Assembly: GCF_011682145.1 (NCBI RefSeq)
Contig: NZ_WHJH01000013.1
Coordinates: 62,001 to 126,000 of the forward strand
DNA length: 64,000 bases
Source of the DNA: Massilia mucilaginosa
Lineage (GTDB): Bacteria > Pseudomonadota > Gammaproteobacteria > Burkholderiales > Burkholderiaceae_D
Direction: 5' to 3'
Below the pieces are notes generated by a model. The model saw only the letters and a list, made by a program, of their open reading frames with translations, was not told where the DNA came from and did not search any database. Position numbers and translations under genes: made by a program. Positions 49,967 through 58,991 of this stretch are shown here, piece by piece (within the stretch, counting starts at the first letter, position 1; each line of letters begins with the position of its first letter).

Positions 49967-50731
49967 TCACGGCAAGGTGATGGTCAGGTTGGCGGCGCGC
50001 GGCGCCAGTTTGACCACGTCGTTGTACGCGCTCATGCGTTCATCGGTGCCCTTGTTGAGGGACGTGCGCAGGCCGAGGTAGCCGAGAATGCAGATCAGGC
50101 CGAACACCGAGCACAGGACCCACAACGGCAGGTCGCTGCGCAGCTTGTGCACGATCTGGTCGGGGCGGTCGGCGTGCGGCGCGAAGCCGCCGCGCCGGCC
50201 CTTCATGTTGGCGATTTCGTCGCCCAGGCGCGCGGTCAGGTAGTTCAGCTTTTCCGACCCTTCCAGGATGTAGCGGCCCTGGAAGCCCAGCAGCAGGCAC
50301 ATGTGGAACACTTCCAGCGCCTGCAGGTGGGTACTGCCGCGCGTGCGCAGCGATTCGAGGCGGTGATAGAAATTCTCGCCGGCCAGCTGGTCGCCGAACA
50401 GCACAAGTTGCAGCGGGCGCCGTTCCCATTCGTCGCGGATCGAAAAATTCGAGCGCAGGATGATTTCGTCGACCGCCGCGCAGAAGGCGTACTTGGAGGC
50501 GTCGATATCGTCGGCCGAGGCGCCTTGCTTCTTGGCGCCGCGCGTGAAATCTTCGAGGAACTGGGTGGTCTTGCGCTGGAAATCGGCGTTGTTCTGCGGC
50601 CCGCTGCCGTTCTTGAGCATGAACAGCGCGTAAAAGCCTTCGTACATCAGGTCGAGCAGCGTTTGCGGGGTCGCTCCCGCGGCGGGGGCAACGGGCCCGC
50701 CAGCCATCAGGGAAGGTGCGGTGGTAGTCAT
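49967..50731 (-). CDS. tssL: T6SS inner-membrane component TssL (DotU/IcmH)
   Basis: 254 residues. The cytoplasmic DotU domain (DLMYEGFYALFMLKNG, KYAFCAAVDEIILRSNFS, FGDQLAGENFYHRLE, LLGFQGRYILEG) precedes a single C-terminal membrane helix (LPLWVLCSVFGLICILGYLG) and a short periplasmic tail. It lacks the OmpA-like peptidoglycan-binding extension of some TssL forms, so anchoring must come from another protein. It lies 17 bases downstream of tssK in the same direction. It should recruit TssK and the baseplate to the TssJM complex, whose genes are not in the window. Confidence 0.94.
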   Translation of the reverse strand: MTTTAPSLMAGGPVAPAAGATPQTLLDLMYEGFYALFMLKNGSGPQNNADFQRKTTQFLEDFTRGAKKQGASADDIDASKYAFCAAVDEIILRSNFSIRDEWERRPLQLVLFGDQLAGENFYHRLESLRTRGSTHLQALEVFHMCLLLGFQGRYILEGSEKLNYLTARLGDEIANMKGRRGGFAPHADRPDQIVHKLRSDLPLWVLCSVFGLICILGYLGLRTSLNKGTDERMSAYNDVVKLAPRAANLTITLP

Positions 50732-50748
50732 CTGGGCAAATCCTTGGG

Positions 50749-52089
50749 TCAGGAGGTTACGGCAATCAGTTCCAGGGACAGCTCGCGCAAGCCCTCGGGA
50801 ACATAAATCGAAATCGACTGCGCCTGCATCATGCGTTCGTACATCTGGCCTTTGGCCTCGATCGTGAAGTAGACCGTGTCGGGACGCACCGGCACCGCCG
50901 GCGGCACCTGCGGCGCGTGCTGCAGGCGCACGCCTGGCATGGCCGAGAGCACGAATTTCTCGACGTCGTCGGGCGCGCCGATCTTGAAGCGCAGCGGCAC
51001 CACTTCGACCAGTTCGATGGCCGCCAGGTTGGCCGACACCGCCAGGTAGAACACGGTCTTGTCGTCAATCTTGCCGGACTCCAGCGAGCCCAGATAGTAG
51101 GACGGCTTGATTAGATCGAGCGCAATGGCGAAGTACTTCGACGAGATTACAGTGTCCAGCAGGTCGCGGATGATCATGTTCAGTTTCGCGAACGCCGGTC
51201 CCGGATCGGCATGCTGGTACGGCGGCAGGTCGGCCAGGGTCCAGCTCTTGGAGAACGTCATCAGTGCGCCCGCCACGCCCAGCTGGGCTTCGTACAGGCG
51301 TTCCGGATGCAGCGCCGGGTGGTGGAAGTAGTGCGTCAGCGACGCATAGGCACTGCTGGCCGTGTGCAGCAGCCAGAACGAGGACATGTCGCCGGAACGG
51401 AACTCGATCACATTCTTGCTCGGTTCGCGGTGGTGCCCGTACAGGGCGCTGACCTTGGCCTGCAAGGCGTCGATCAGGCGGCGCAGCTGCAGGAACAGGA
51501 TCGGGGCGCTGCGCACCGACATGCTCGGCGGCACGAATCCCGGGTCCATCTCGAAGCCGCCGGTGGCCACGCGGCGCAGGCGCAGCAGCGGGAAGTGGGT
51601 GTACGAATCGCGCGGCTCGAACTCCGAAATGAGGCGCACGCTTTTGGTCAGGTAGGTCAACTGGGCTTGCGCGGCCTGGGTGTACAGGTCGGGCGTGTCG
51701 GCGTTGGACTGCACGAAACGGGCTGCGTTGGCGGTCTGGCCGAGCGGCGCGAAGTTGCCGCCGAACGGCTTGAAGGCGGGCAGGGCGGCGTAGAACGTGA
51801 CGCTCTGCTGCGATTGCAGCAACTGGCTCAGGTCGACCGTCTCGGGCAGCGCATCGGCGCCCGGGGCGTCGACCAGCTCGCCATCCTGGAAGCGCAGCGA
51901 CAGTTCCAGCACGCGCAGGGCGTTGTTGGCCAGCGCGTCGCGGTCGACCTGCAACTGATTGACGCCCCAGGCGTAGGGATGGACTGCCTTGACGCTCTCG
52001 TTCAGGCGGTGCTCGTGGTACTGGTCCTGCTGCTGGAAATGCTGGGGGCGCAGGAACAATCCTTCGCCCCAGAGGACTTTACTTGACAT
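50749..52089 (-). CDS. tssK: T6SS baseplate protein TssK
   Basis: 446 residues, standard length. The N-terminus is highly typical: KVLWGEGLFLRPQHFQQQDQ. Middle blocks include NPPL-type EPRDSYTHFPLLRLRRV and SVRSAPILFLQLRRLIDALQ. It links the baseplate (TssEFG) to TssL and TssM. It is the first gene of the leftward arm, with AAGGGTG before the start. The leftward promoter should lie in the AT-rich gap 52090-52325, opposite the tssB arm. Confidence 0.95.
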   Translation of the reverse strand: MSSKVLWGEGLFLRPQHFQQQDQYHEHRLNESVKAVHPYAWGVNQLQVDRDALANNALRVLELSLRFQDGELVDAPGADALPETVDLSQLLQSQQSVTFYAALPAFKPFGGNFAPLGQTANAARFVQSNADTPDLYTQAAQAQLTYLTKSVRLISEFEPRDSYTHFPLLRLRRVATGGFEMDPGFVPPSMSVRSAPILFLQLRRLIDALQAKVSALYGHHREPSKNVIEFRSGDMSSFWLLHTASSAYASLTHYFHHPALHPERLYEAQLGVAGALMTFSKSWTLADLPPYQHADPGPAFAKLNMIIRDLLDTVISSKYFAIALDLIKPSYYLGSLESGKIDDKTVFYLAVSANLAAIELVEVVPLRFKIGAPDDVEKFVLSAMPGVRLQHAPQVPPAVPVRPDTVYFTIEAKGQMYERMMQAQSISIYVPEGLRELSLELIAVTS

Positions 52090-52260
52090 GCTGTTGGCAC
52101 CCTTCGGAAAATTTTGCGCGAATTTGAAAAACTAATTAGCGGAACAATAACATTTATGAGAAGATTTGTCTGCCGTTGCTAATGTAACGTGCGCGCTTAC
52201 TACAAAGTGAGAATGTGTGATTTTCAATTGAACGCTGTTAAATTTCAAACTCTGCTAACG

Positions 52261-52290
52261 TTGTTTCAGTAATAAGTGTTACAATATACA
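52261..52290 (+). promoter_or_regulatory. Candidate promoter of the rightward T6SS operon in the AT-rich divergent gap
   Basis: TTGTTT (52261-52266), 18 bases, TATACA (52285-52290), giving a start near 52297, about 30 bases before the lipoprotein ATG. TACAAT at 52280-52285 is an alternative -10. The whole gap 52090-52325 is AT-rich, unlike the rest of the window, which suggests H-NS/MvaT-type silencing of the locus. No sigma-54 site (GG-N10-GC in a TGGC context) fits. Confidence 0.35.
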
Positions 52291-52325
52291 CATTATTTTT
52301 TTGTCACCGCTTTTGAGGATACCGC

Positions 52326-52958
52326 ATGACCACTTTTTCCGATTTCAAGTACCTGTGCGGCGTCCTTGCCTGCGCCGCGGCATTGACCGGCTGCGAGACG
52401 ACGAAGCCCGTGATCCCGAAGGGTCCCGCGCCGCTGGCCGAGCTGCTCAACCAGGGTACCCAGGCCTCGGCCGCCGGGCGCAAGGAGGAGGCGATCGGTT
52501 ACTGGAAGCAGGCCACCGCCGCCTACTCGGGCGACAAGGCGCCATGGGCGAATATTGCCCAGAGCCGCTACGATTCCGGCCAGTATGGCGAAGCCATCGT
52601 CAGCGCCCAGGAAGTATTGTTGCGTGATCCCAACGATAAGGCCGCCAACACGATCATCGTTTCGGCCGGATTGCGTCTTGCCAACCGCGCTCTGGGCGAC
52701 CTGAGCCGTCAGAACGCGCTGATCGGGCAGGTGCGCGCCGATTCCCAGGATCAAATCAGGCAGTTGCGCGACAACATGGGCGACGCCGCACCGGCGGCCG
52801 GGCCGCGCAAGTTGCAATCCGAGACGCGCACGATCAAGCCAGTCAAGGACAACAACCCGCTCAATTCGCTCAGGGACACTCCCAAGGTCGACACCGACAA
52901 ACCGTTGCCGAAGCCGCGCGAAACAGAGGTCAAGACGCCGTTCGACCTGCTCAGGTAA
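52326..52958 (+). CDS. T6SS-associated TPR lipoprotein
   Basis: 210 residues. Lipobox LTGC (Cys23). One to two tetratricopeptide units at ~45-115 (EEAIGYWKQATAAYSGD, PWANIAQSRYDSGQYGEAIV, AQEVLLRDPND), then a coiled-coil-like stretch and a Pro/Lys-rich C-terminus. A gene of this shape is regularly found just ahead of tssB in Burkholderiales T6SS loci. Its role is not established; it may substitute for or assist TssJ in the periplasm. No TssJ fold is visible in it. Confidence 0.83.
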   Translation: MTTFSDFKYLCGVLACAAALTGCETTKPVIPKGPAPLAELLNQGTQASAAGRKEEAIGYWKQATAAYSGDKAPWANIAQSRYDSGQYGEAIVSAQEVLLRDPNDKAANTIIVSAGLRLANRALGDLSRQNALIGQVRADSQDQIRQLRDNMGDAAPAAGPRKLQSETRTIKPVKDNNPLNSLRDTPKVDTDKPLPKPRETEVKTPFDLLR

Positions 52959-53009
52959 ACGGCAACCAGGCTGCACGTCCCGCTCTCACATTATGTAGAA
53001 GGAATTACC

Positions 53010-53516
53010 ATGTCAAAGAAACAAAGTGTCCAGAAGAAGCTGCAAAAAGTGCGGCCACCGCGCATCCAGATGACCTATGACGTCGAAATCGGCGACGCCA
53101 TCGAAAGCAAGGAGCTGCCCTTCGTGATGGGCGTGGTGGGCGACTTCGGCGGCACTTCCGAAGTCGAGAAGAAACGCTTGAAAGACCGCAATTTCGTCGG
53201 CATCGACCGCGACAATTTCGACGAAGTCATGAAGGGTATCGAACCGCGCGCCGCTTACCGCGTGCAGAACACCCTGACTGGCGAAGGCGGCAAGTTCGCC
53301 GTCGACCTCAAGTTCCGTTCGATGGAAGATTTCCGTCCGGAGTCGGTGGTCCAGCAAGTCGAGCCGCTGCGCAAGCTGCTCGAAGCGCGCACCAAGCTGG
53401 CCGACCTGCGCAACAAGCTCGCCGGCAACGACAAGCTCGAAGACATCCTCGCCGACGTGCTCACCAACACCGAGAAACTGGCCCAGCTCGGCCAGCAAGC
53501 TACCAAGAAAGACTGA
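53010..53516 (+). CDS. tssB: T6SS contractile sheath small subunit TssB
   Basis: 168 residues. Family landmarks: KLQKVRPPRIQMTYDVEIGD at the start, LPFVMGVVGDFGG in the first third and MEDFRPESVVQQVEPLRKLL in the second half. It assembles with TssC into the sheath around the Hcp tube; ClpV recycles it afterwards. tssC starts 2 bases after the stop. An AGAAGGA ribosome site is present. Confidence 0.97.
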   Translation: MSKKQSVQKKLQKVRPPRIQMTYDVEIGDAIESKELPFVMGVVGDFGGTSEVEKKRLKDRNFVGIDRDNFDEVMKGIEPRAAYRVQNTLTGEGGKFAVDLKFRSMEDFRPESVVQQVEPLRKLLEARTKLADLRNKLAGNDKLEDILADVLTNTEKLAQLGQQATKKD

Positions 53517-53518
53517 CC

Positions 53519-55003
53519 ATGTCCGCTCAACTGAACCAAGCCGCCGGCGCCGCCGCGACTCATGAAACGGCCCTGCTCGACCAGATCGTCGAACAGAGCA
53601 AGGTGGCTAAATCGAGCGTCGAGCACGCCCGCGCCAAGGACCTGATTTCGGAACTGGTGCACCAGGTGATGGACGGCACGGTGATCGTGTCGGACAACCT
53701 GTCGGCCACCATCGACGCCCGTGTCGCCGAACTGGACCGCATTATTTCGGACCAGCTCTCGGCCGTGATGCACTCGCCTGAATTCCAGAAGCTCGAAAGC
53801 AGCTGGACCGGCCTGAACTACCTGGTGAAGAACACCTCGACCAGCACCACGCTCAAGATCAAGATGTTCAATGCGACCAAGCGCGAGCTGGTCAAGGACT
53901 TCCAGACCGCGCTCGAGTTCGACCAGAGCTCGATGTTCAAGAAAGTCTACGAAGAAGAATTCGGCACCTTCGGTGGTGCGCCGTTCGGCTCGCTGCTGGG
54001 CGACTACCAGATCACGCGCCAGCCGGAAGACATGTATTTCGTCGAGCAGATGTCGCACATCGCCGCCGCCGCCCACGCGCCGTTCATCACCTCGGCCTCG
54101 CCCGAGCTGTTCGGGCTGGAAAGCTACAGCGAACTGGGCAAGCCGCGCGACCTGGCCAAGATCTTCGACACGGTCGAATACGCCAAATGGAAATCGTTCC
54201 GCGAATCGGAAGACTCGCGCTACGTCGGCATCACCCTGCCGCGCTTCCTGGGCCGCCTGCCGTTCCATCCGGCCGATGGCGCCACCACCGAAGGCTTCAA
54301 CTTCGTGGAAGACGTGGACGGCACCGACCACCACAAATACCTGTGGTGCAACGCGGCTTACGCGTTCGCCACCAAGCTGACCGGCGCGTTCGACGACTTC
54401 GGCTGGTGCGCGGCGATCCGCGGCGTCGAAGGCGGCGGCCTGGTCGAAGACTTGCCGACCCACACCTTCAAGACCGATGAAGGCGAAGTGGCGCTCAAGT
54501 GCCCGGCCGAAATCGCCATTACCGACCGTCGTGAAAAAGAGCTGTCGGACCTGGGCTTCATCTCCCTGGTGCACTGCAAAAACACCGACTACGCCGCCTT
54601 CTTCGGCGCCCAGTCGGCCCAGAAAGCCAAGAAATACAACACCGATTCGGCCAATGCCAACGCGGTGCTGTCGGCCCAGCTGCAGTACATCTTCGCCGTC
54701 TCGCGGATTGCCCACTACATGAAGGCAATGATGCGCGACAAGATCGGCAGCTTCGCCGCCGCATCCAACGTCGAAGACCACCTGAACCGCTGGCTGACCC
54801 AGTACGTGTTGCTGGACGATAACGCGAGCCAGGCCCAGAAAGCCCAGTTCCCGCTGCGCGAAGCATCGGTGCAAGTGTCGGAAGTACCAGGCCGTCCGGG
54901 CGTGTACCGCGCCGTGTCGTTCCTGCGTCCGCACTTCCAGCTCGACGAGTTGTCCGTCTCCCTCCGTCTGGTCGCGGAGTTGCCGCCATCGACCAAATCG
55001 TAA
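53519..55003 (+). CDS. tssC: T6SS contractile sheath large subunit TssC
   Basis: 494 residues. Landmarks: SPEFQKLESSWTGLNYLV, FGTFGGAPFGSLLGDY, PRFLGRLPFHPADG, AAYAFATKLTGAF and the terminal PGRPGVYRAVSFLRPHFQLD. The N-terminal helix that ClpV binds sits in the first ~60 residues. It is the main sheath protein. Length and end are normal, with no sign of damage. Confidence 0.97.
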   Translation: MSAQLNQAAGAAATHETALLDQIVEQSKVAKSSVEHARAKDLISELVHQVMDGTVIVSDNLSATIDARVAELDRIISDQLSAVMHSPEFQKLESSWTGLNYLVKNTSTSTTLKIKMFNATKRELVKDFQTALEFDQSSMFKKVYEEEFGTFGGAPFGSLLGDYQITRQPEDMYFVEQMSHIAAAAHAPFITSASPELFGLESYSELGKPRDLAKIFDTVEYAKWKSFRESEDSRYVGITLPRFLGRLPFHPADGATTEGFNFVEDVDGTDHHKYLWCNAAYAFATKLTGAFDDFGWCAAIRGVEGGGLVEDLPTHTFKTDEGEVALKCPAEIAITDRREKELSDLGFISLVHCKNTDYAAFFGAQSAQKAKKYNTDSANANAVLSAQLQYIFAVSRIAHYMKAMMRDKIGSFAAASNVEDHLNRWLTQYVLLDDNASQAQKAQFPLREASVQVSEVPGRPGVYRAVSFLRPHFQLDELSVSLRLVAELPPSTKS

Positions 55004-55047
55004 ACTGCAGCATTACGTAGTCCCTACAAACCAACGAAAGGAACACT

Positions 55048-55539
55048 ATGGCAATCGACGTCTACCTCCAACTCGACGGCATCAAGGGCGAGTCGACCGA
55101 CTCGTCGCATAAAGACTGGATCGAGTGCCAGTCGGTCAGCTGGGAAGTGCTGCAGCCGAAATCGGCGACCGCATCGACCGGCGGCGGCCATACCGCCGAG
55201 CGTACCGAGCACCGCGATATTGTGATCGCCAAGCTGGCCGACCTGGCCACCCCGCTGCTGCTGCAGAACTGCTCGTCGGGTAAGACCCTGGGCAAGGCCA
55301 AGATCGAGTTCCTGCGCGCCGATGGCCAGGGCGATCGCATCAAGTATTTCGAGATCGAACTCGACAACGTGATCATTTCCAGCGTCGCGCCGGCCGTCTC
55401 GCAGGGCGACATCCTGTCCGAAAACCTGTCGCTCAAGTATTCCAAAGTCAAATGGAAATACACGCAGCAAAAAATCGGCGGCGGTGCGGGCGGTAATACC
55501 TCCGGCGGCTGGGATCTGGCGACCAACAAGACGGCATAA
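55048..55539 (+). CDS. hcp: T6SS tube protein Hcp
   Basis: 163 residues. A classic Hcp with the start AIDVYLQLDGIKGESTDSSH, the block SVSWEVLQPKS and the C-terminal half SQGDILSENLSLKYSKVKWK. The final ~20 residues are Gly/Asn-rich and likely flexible. It forms the secreted inner tube and may carry effectors. AAAGGA precedes the start 44 bases after tssC. It is the only Hcp in the window. Confidence 0.97.
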   Translation: MAIDVYLQLDGIKGESTDSSHKDWIECQSVSWEVLQPKSATASTGGGHTAERTEHRDIVIAKLADLATPLLLQNCSSGKTLGKAKIEFLRADGQGDRIKYFEIELDNVIISSVAPAVSQGDILSENLSLKYSKVKWKYTQQKIGGGAGGNTSGGWDLATNKTA

Positions 55540-55572
55540 CGCAACATAACGCAGCAAAGTATCGGGGTACCA

Positions 55573-56061
55573 ATGAAGGGTTTTACGCCAGGTTTGTTTG
55601 ACCGGTTGATGGATGTGCCGGTCAATGGCTCCTCCAGCGGCACTGTCACCCGGATGTCGATCGAGGACATGAAGGACTCGGTCGCACGCGATCTCGAGGC
55701 GCTGCTCAACACGCGCACCGTGATCCCGGAATTGCTGCTGCAACGGTACCCCGAAAGCGCCCGCTCGATCGTCACCTTCGGCCTGAACGATTTTGCGGGC
55801 CGTTCGCTGTCGAGCACCGACGACCGGGCCTACATCTGCCTGTGTCTCGAAAAAGCCATCGCGCGCCATGAGCCGCGCCTGCGCAACGTCAAGGCGTCGC
55901 TGGAAGTCCACGAAGACTCGGTGAACCGCCTCAATTTCGCCATTACGGCACTGCTGGTCGTGAGCAGTTCCCAGGAACCCGTCAATTTCGACGCCATCTT
56001 GCAGCCATCGAGCCTGCACTACACCATCAGCAAGGCGCGCCGCGCTATCGGGGGAGCCTGA
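55573..56061 (+). CDS. tssE: T6SS baseplate wedge protein TssE (gp25-like)
   Basis: 162 residues of the gp25-like fold: GLFDRLMDVP, DMKDSVARDLEALLNTR, VTFGLNDFAGRSLSS and AIARHEPRLRNVKASLEV with the conserved Glu-Pro-Arg. It nucleates sheath polymerisation on the baseplate. The tssF start follows after 2 bases. Confidence 0.94.
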   Translation: MKGFTPGLFDRLMDVPVNGSSSGTVTRMSIEDMKDSVARDLEALLNTRTVIPELLLQRYPESARSIVTFGLNDFAGRSLSSTDDRAYICLCLEKAIARHEPRLRNVKASLEVHEDSVNRLNFAITALLVVSSSQEPVNFDAILQPSSLHYTISKARRAIGGA

Positions 56062-56063
56062 GT

Positions 56064-57908
56064 TTGGAAGACCTATTACCGTATTACGAACGCGAACTGG
56101 GATTTTTGCGGCGCTATTCGCGCGAATTCTCGGAACGCTATCCGAAGATCGCCGGGCGCCTCTTGATCGCCGGCGAGGTGTGCGAAGATCCGCACATCGA
56201 ACGCATGATCGAATCGTTCGCGCTGCTCAATTCGCGCATCGCCAAGCGGCTCGACGACGACTATCCCGAATTTACCGAAGCCCTGTTCGAAGTGCTGTAC
56301 CCGCACTACCTGCGCCCGTTTCCATCGTGCTCGATCGCGCACATGGATTTTTCGGGCGTGGCCGCGCAGCTGACCACCGCCACCGCGATCCCGCGCGGCA
56401 CCCAGCTGACCACGCGCCCGGTGCGCGGCGCTTCCTGCACCTTCCGCACCTCGTATCCGGTGACGGTGGCGCCGGTGGCCCTGTCGGGCGCCACGTTCGC
56501 GCCGATCATCGACACGCCCGAAGCGATCCGCCCGCCGGTGGGCGCCACCTCGAGCCTGTCGCTGACCATCACCAGCATTTCGGACCAGGTGACCCTGGCC
56601 AACCTGGGCCTGGCCAAGCTGCGCGTGTTCATCGACGGCGAGCCCTCGTTTTGCGCGGCGCTGCGCGATGCGCTGTTCATGCGCAGCGTGGCCGCCTACG
56701 CCGAAGGCGACAACAGCGGGCGCTGGATGGCGCTGCCGGCCATTCCGATCCTGGCCGCCGGTTTCGAGGAAGACGAATCGCTGATCGACTTCGAAGCGCG
56801 CTCGCATTCGGCTTACCGCCTGCTGACCGAGTATTTCAGCTTCCCCGAAAAATTCAACTTCTTCGACATCGACCTGGCCGCGCTGACCTCGGTGCTGCCG
56901 ATGGGCTGCCGCTCGATCACCCTGCACCTGGCGCTGTCGGGCATGCGCACCGACTCGAACGCGGCGCGCATGCTGGGCACCCTGACCACGAATAACGTGC
57001 TGCTCGGCTGCACCCCGGTGGTGAACCTGTTCCGCCAGCGCGGCGAACCGATCCGCCTGACCCACACCACCGCCAGCTATCCGGTGCTGGCCGACGCGCG
57101 CCGCGCGTTTGCCTACGAAGTGCAGTCGATCGACTCGGTCAAGCTGGTGCGCCAGACGCCGCAGGGCGAATCGATCGTCGACTTCCGGCCGTTCTATTCG
57201 CTCAAGCACGGGCAGACACCGGAAAAGAAGGGCCACTACTGGGTCATGCGGCGCGACGAAACCATCGCCGAGCGGAGCCCCGGTTTCGAGACCGAGATTT
57301 CGATCGTCGACATCGATTTCGACCCGGCCGAAGTGGAAACCGACACCCTCAGCCTGGAGCTGACCTGCACCAACCGCGACCTGCCGTCGTCGCTGACCTA
57401 CGGCCTGCGCGGCGGCGACCTGTTCCTCGAGGGCGGCTCCACCGTGCGCCAGGTCAGCTTCCTGCGCAAGCCGACTTCCTCGCACCGCTTCGAGCGTGGC
57501 CGCGGCGCCCACTGGCGCCTGATCTCGCACCTCTCGCTCAACCACCTGTCGCTGGCCGACGGCGGCCTGGACGCGTTCCGCGAAATGCTCACCCTGTACG
57601 ATCTGCCGCGCTCGCCGTCTTCGCAGCGCCAGATCGGCGGGATTGCCGCGGTCGGGTACAAGGCGGCCAATACCTGGCTGCCGGGGAACCCGTTCGCCTG
57701 CCTGGTGCGCGGCATGGAAGTGCGCCTGACGATCGACGAAGAAGCCTTTGTCGGCAGCGGCATCCACGCCTTTGCCCACATCATCGACCGCTTCCTCGGC
57801 CTGTACGTGCATGCCAACAGCTTCACCCAACTGGTGATCGTATCAAACAAAAATGGAGAAGAGCTATTGAAATGCTTGCCACGAAGCGGCGATTTGAGCC
57901 TGCTGTAA
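56064..57908 (+). CDS. tssF: T6SS baseplate protein TssF
   Basis: 614 residues. The beginning EDLLPYYERELGFLRRYSRE and the block RYPKIAGRLL are diagnostic. FPEKFNFFDIDLAAL and the C-terminal AFAHIIDRFLGLYVHANSF support full length. The start is a TTG at 56064 after a GGGGGAG site; no ATG fits the family alignment. It overlaps tssG by 37 bases, a tight coupling suited to the TssF2-TssG complex. Confidence 0.95.
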   Translation: MEDLLPYYERELGFLRRYSREFSERYPKIAGRLLIAGEVCEDPHIERMIESFALLNSRIAKRLDDDYPEFTEALFEVLYPHYLRPFPSCSIAHMDFSGVAAQLTTATAIPRGTQLTTRPVRGASCTFRTSYPVTVAPVALSGATFAPIIDTPEAIRPPVGATSSLSLTITSISDQVTLANLGLAKLRVFIDGEPSFCAALRDALFMRSVAAYAEGDNSGRWMALPAIPILAAGFEEDESLIDFEARSHSAYRLLTEYFSFPEKFNFFDIDLAALTSVLPMGCRSITLHLALSGMRTDSNAARMLGTLTTNNVLLGCTPVVNLFRQRGEPIRLTHTTASYPVLADARRAFAYEVQSIDSVKLVRQTPQGESIVDFRPFYSLKHGQTPEKKGHYWVMRRDETIAERSPGFETEISIVDIDFDPAEVETDTLSLELTCTNRDLPSSLTYGLRGGDLFLEGGSTVRQVSFLRKPTSSHRFERGRGAHWRLISHLSLNHLSLADGGLDAFREMLTLYDLPRSPSSQRQIGGIAAVGYKAANTWLPGNPFACLVRGMEVRLTIDEEAFVGSGIHAFAHIIDRFLGLYVHANSFTQLVIVSNKNGEELLKCLPRSGDLSLL

Positions 57909-58957
57909 TCGAGCGCCTGTTCGAGGAACCTTACCGCTTCCAGTTCTTCCAGGCGGTGCGCATGCTCGAGCTATGGCTCAAGCGCCACGGCTCGCCGCAG
58001 CAGGGCGCGATTGCCAATTTCCTGCGCTTCCAGAACTCGACCTCGCTGGCGTTTCCGCCCAGCGAACTCGAAAAGCTGGAGCCGGTGCCGCGCGAACTGC
58101 CGCGCCAGGCCAAGTCGCTGGGCGAAGCGCTGCAATCGAACACGCTCAAGTACATCCGCATCACGCCGGCCTTCATGGGCCTGCTGGGCGTCTCAGGCGC
58201 GCTGCCGGCCCATTACACCGACCGCATCTCGGCCCACATCATCTACAACAAGGATGAAGGGCCGCGCGCGTTTCTGGACACCTTTTCGAGCCGCTCGGTG
58301 GCGCTGTTTTTCGAAGCCTGGCGCAAGTACCGGCTCGAACTCAAATACGCGATCGACGGCAAGGACAGCTTCCTGCCGCTGCTGCTGTCGCTGGCCGGGG
58401 TCGGCAACGACAGCCTGCGCCACCGCCTCAACGACGAACTCGGGGGCGGGGTGCTGGACGAGTCGCTCGGCTACTTCGCCTCGGCGCTGCGCCACCGCCC
58501 GCCCTCGGCGGTGCAGGTCTCGCGCGTGCTGTCCGAGTATTTCGGCAAGCGCGTCAAGGCCGAACAGTTCATTGGCTGCTGGTACGAGGTGCCGGCCAGC
58601 CAGCAGACCATGCTGGGCGCGGCCAACGCGATGCTCGGTGCCGGGGCCATGGCCGGCGAGCGCGTATGGCAGCGCGACCTGCGCCTGCGCCTGGTCATCG
58701 GTCCGCTCGACCACGAAAGCTTCAACTCCTTCCTGCCGGGCGGGAAAGCGGCGCGCGCGCTCAAGAGCATGGTCACCATGTTTACCGGCGTCTCGCTCGA
58801 ATACGAAGTGCAGCTGGTGCTGCGCGGCCCCGACGTGCACGGCATGCAGATGGATGCGACGCGCACCGGCGGGCGCCTGGGATGGGACAGTTTCCTGGTG
58901 ACCAGCCCGCTCCAGGAAGACCGCAACGATGTCCGCTACGATATACACGCGCTGTGA
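57872..58957 (+). CDS. tssG: T6SS baseplate protein TssG
   Basis: 361 residues. Typical N-terminus VIERLFEEPYRFQFFQAVRM, then FLRFQNSTSLAFPPSEL and MGLLGVSGALPAHYTDRI, ending with the GWDSFLVTSP segment. It is a partner of TssF in the baseplate wedge. It begins inside the end of tssF and ends 34 bases before clpV. Confidence 0.95.
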   Translation: MLATKRRFEPAVIERLFEEPYRFQFFQAVRMLELWLKRHGSPQQGAIANFLRFQNSTSLAFPPSELEKLEPVPRELPRQAKSLGEALQSNTLKYIRITPAFMGLLGVSGALPAHYTDRISAHIIYNKDEGPRAFLDTFSSRSVALFFEAWRKYRLELKYAIDGKDSFLPLLLSLAGVGNDSLRHRLNDELGGGVLDESLGYFASALRHRPPSAVQVSRVLSEYFGKRVKAEQFIGCWYEVPASQQTMLGAANAMLGAGAMAGERVWQRDLRLRLVIGPLDHESFNSFLPGGKAARALKSMVTMFTGVSLEYEVQLVLRGPDVHGMQMDATRTGGRLGWDSFLVTSPLQEDRNDVRYDIHAL

Positions 58958-58991
58958 TTGACAAAACGAACACCAATAAAAGGAACCCTGC

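Noticed and set aside
52090-52325. Possible sigma-54 promoter for the T6SS (TGGCAC near tssK)
   Set aside because: The GG and GC elements are not 10 bases apart on either strand.
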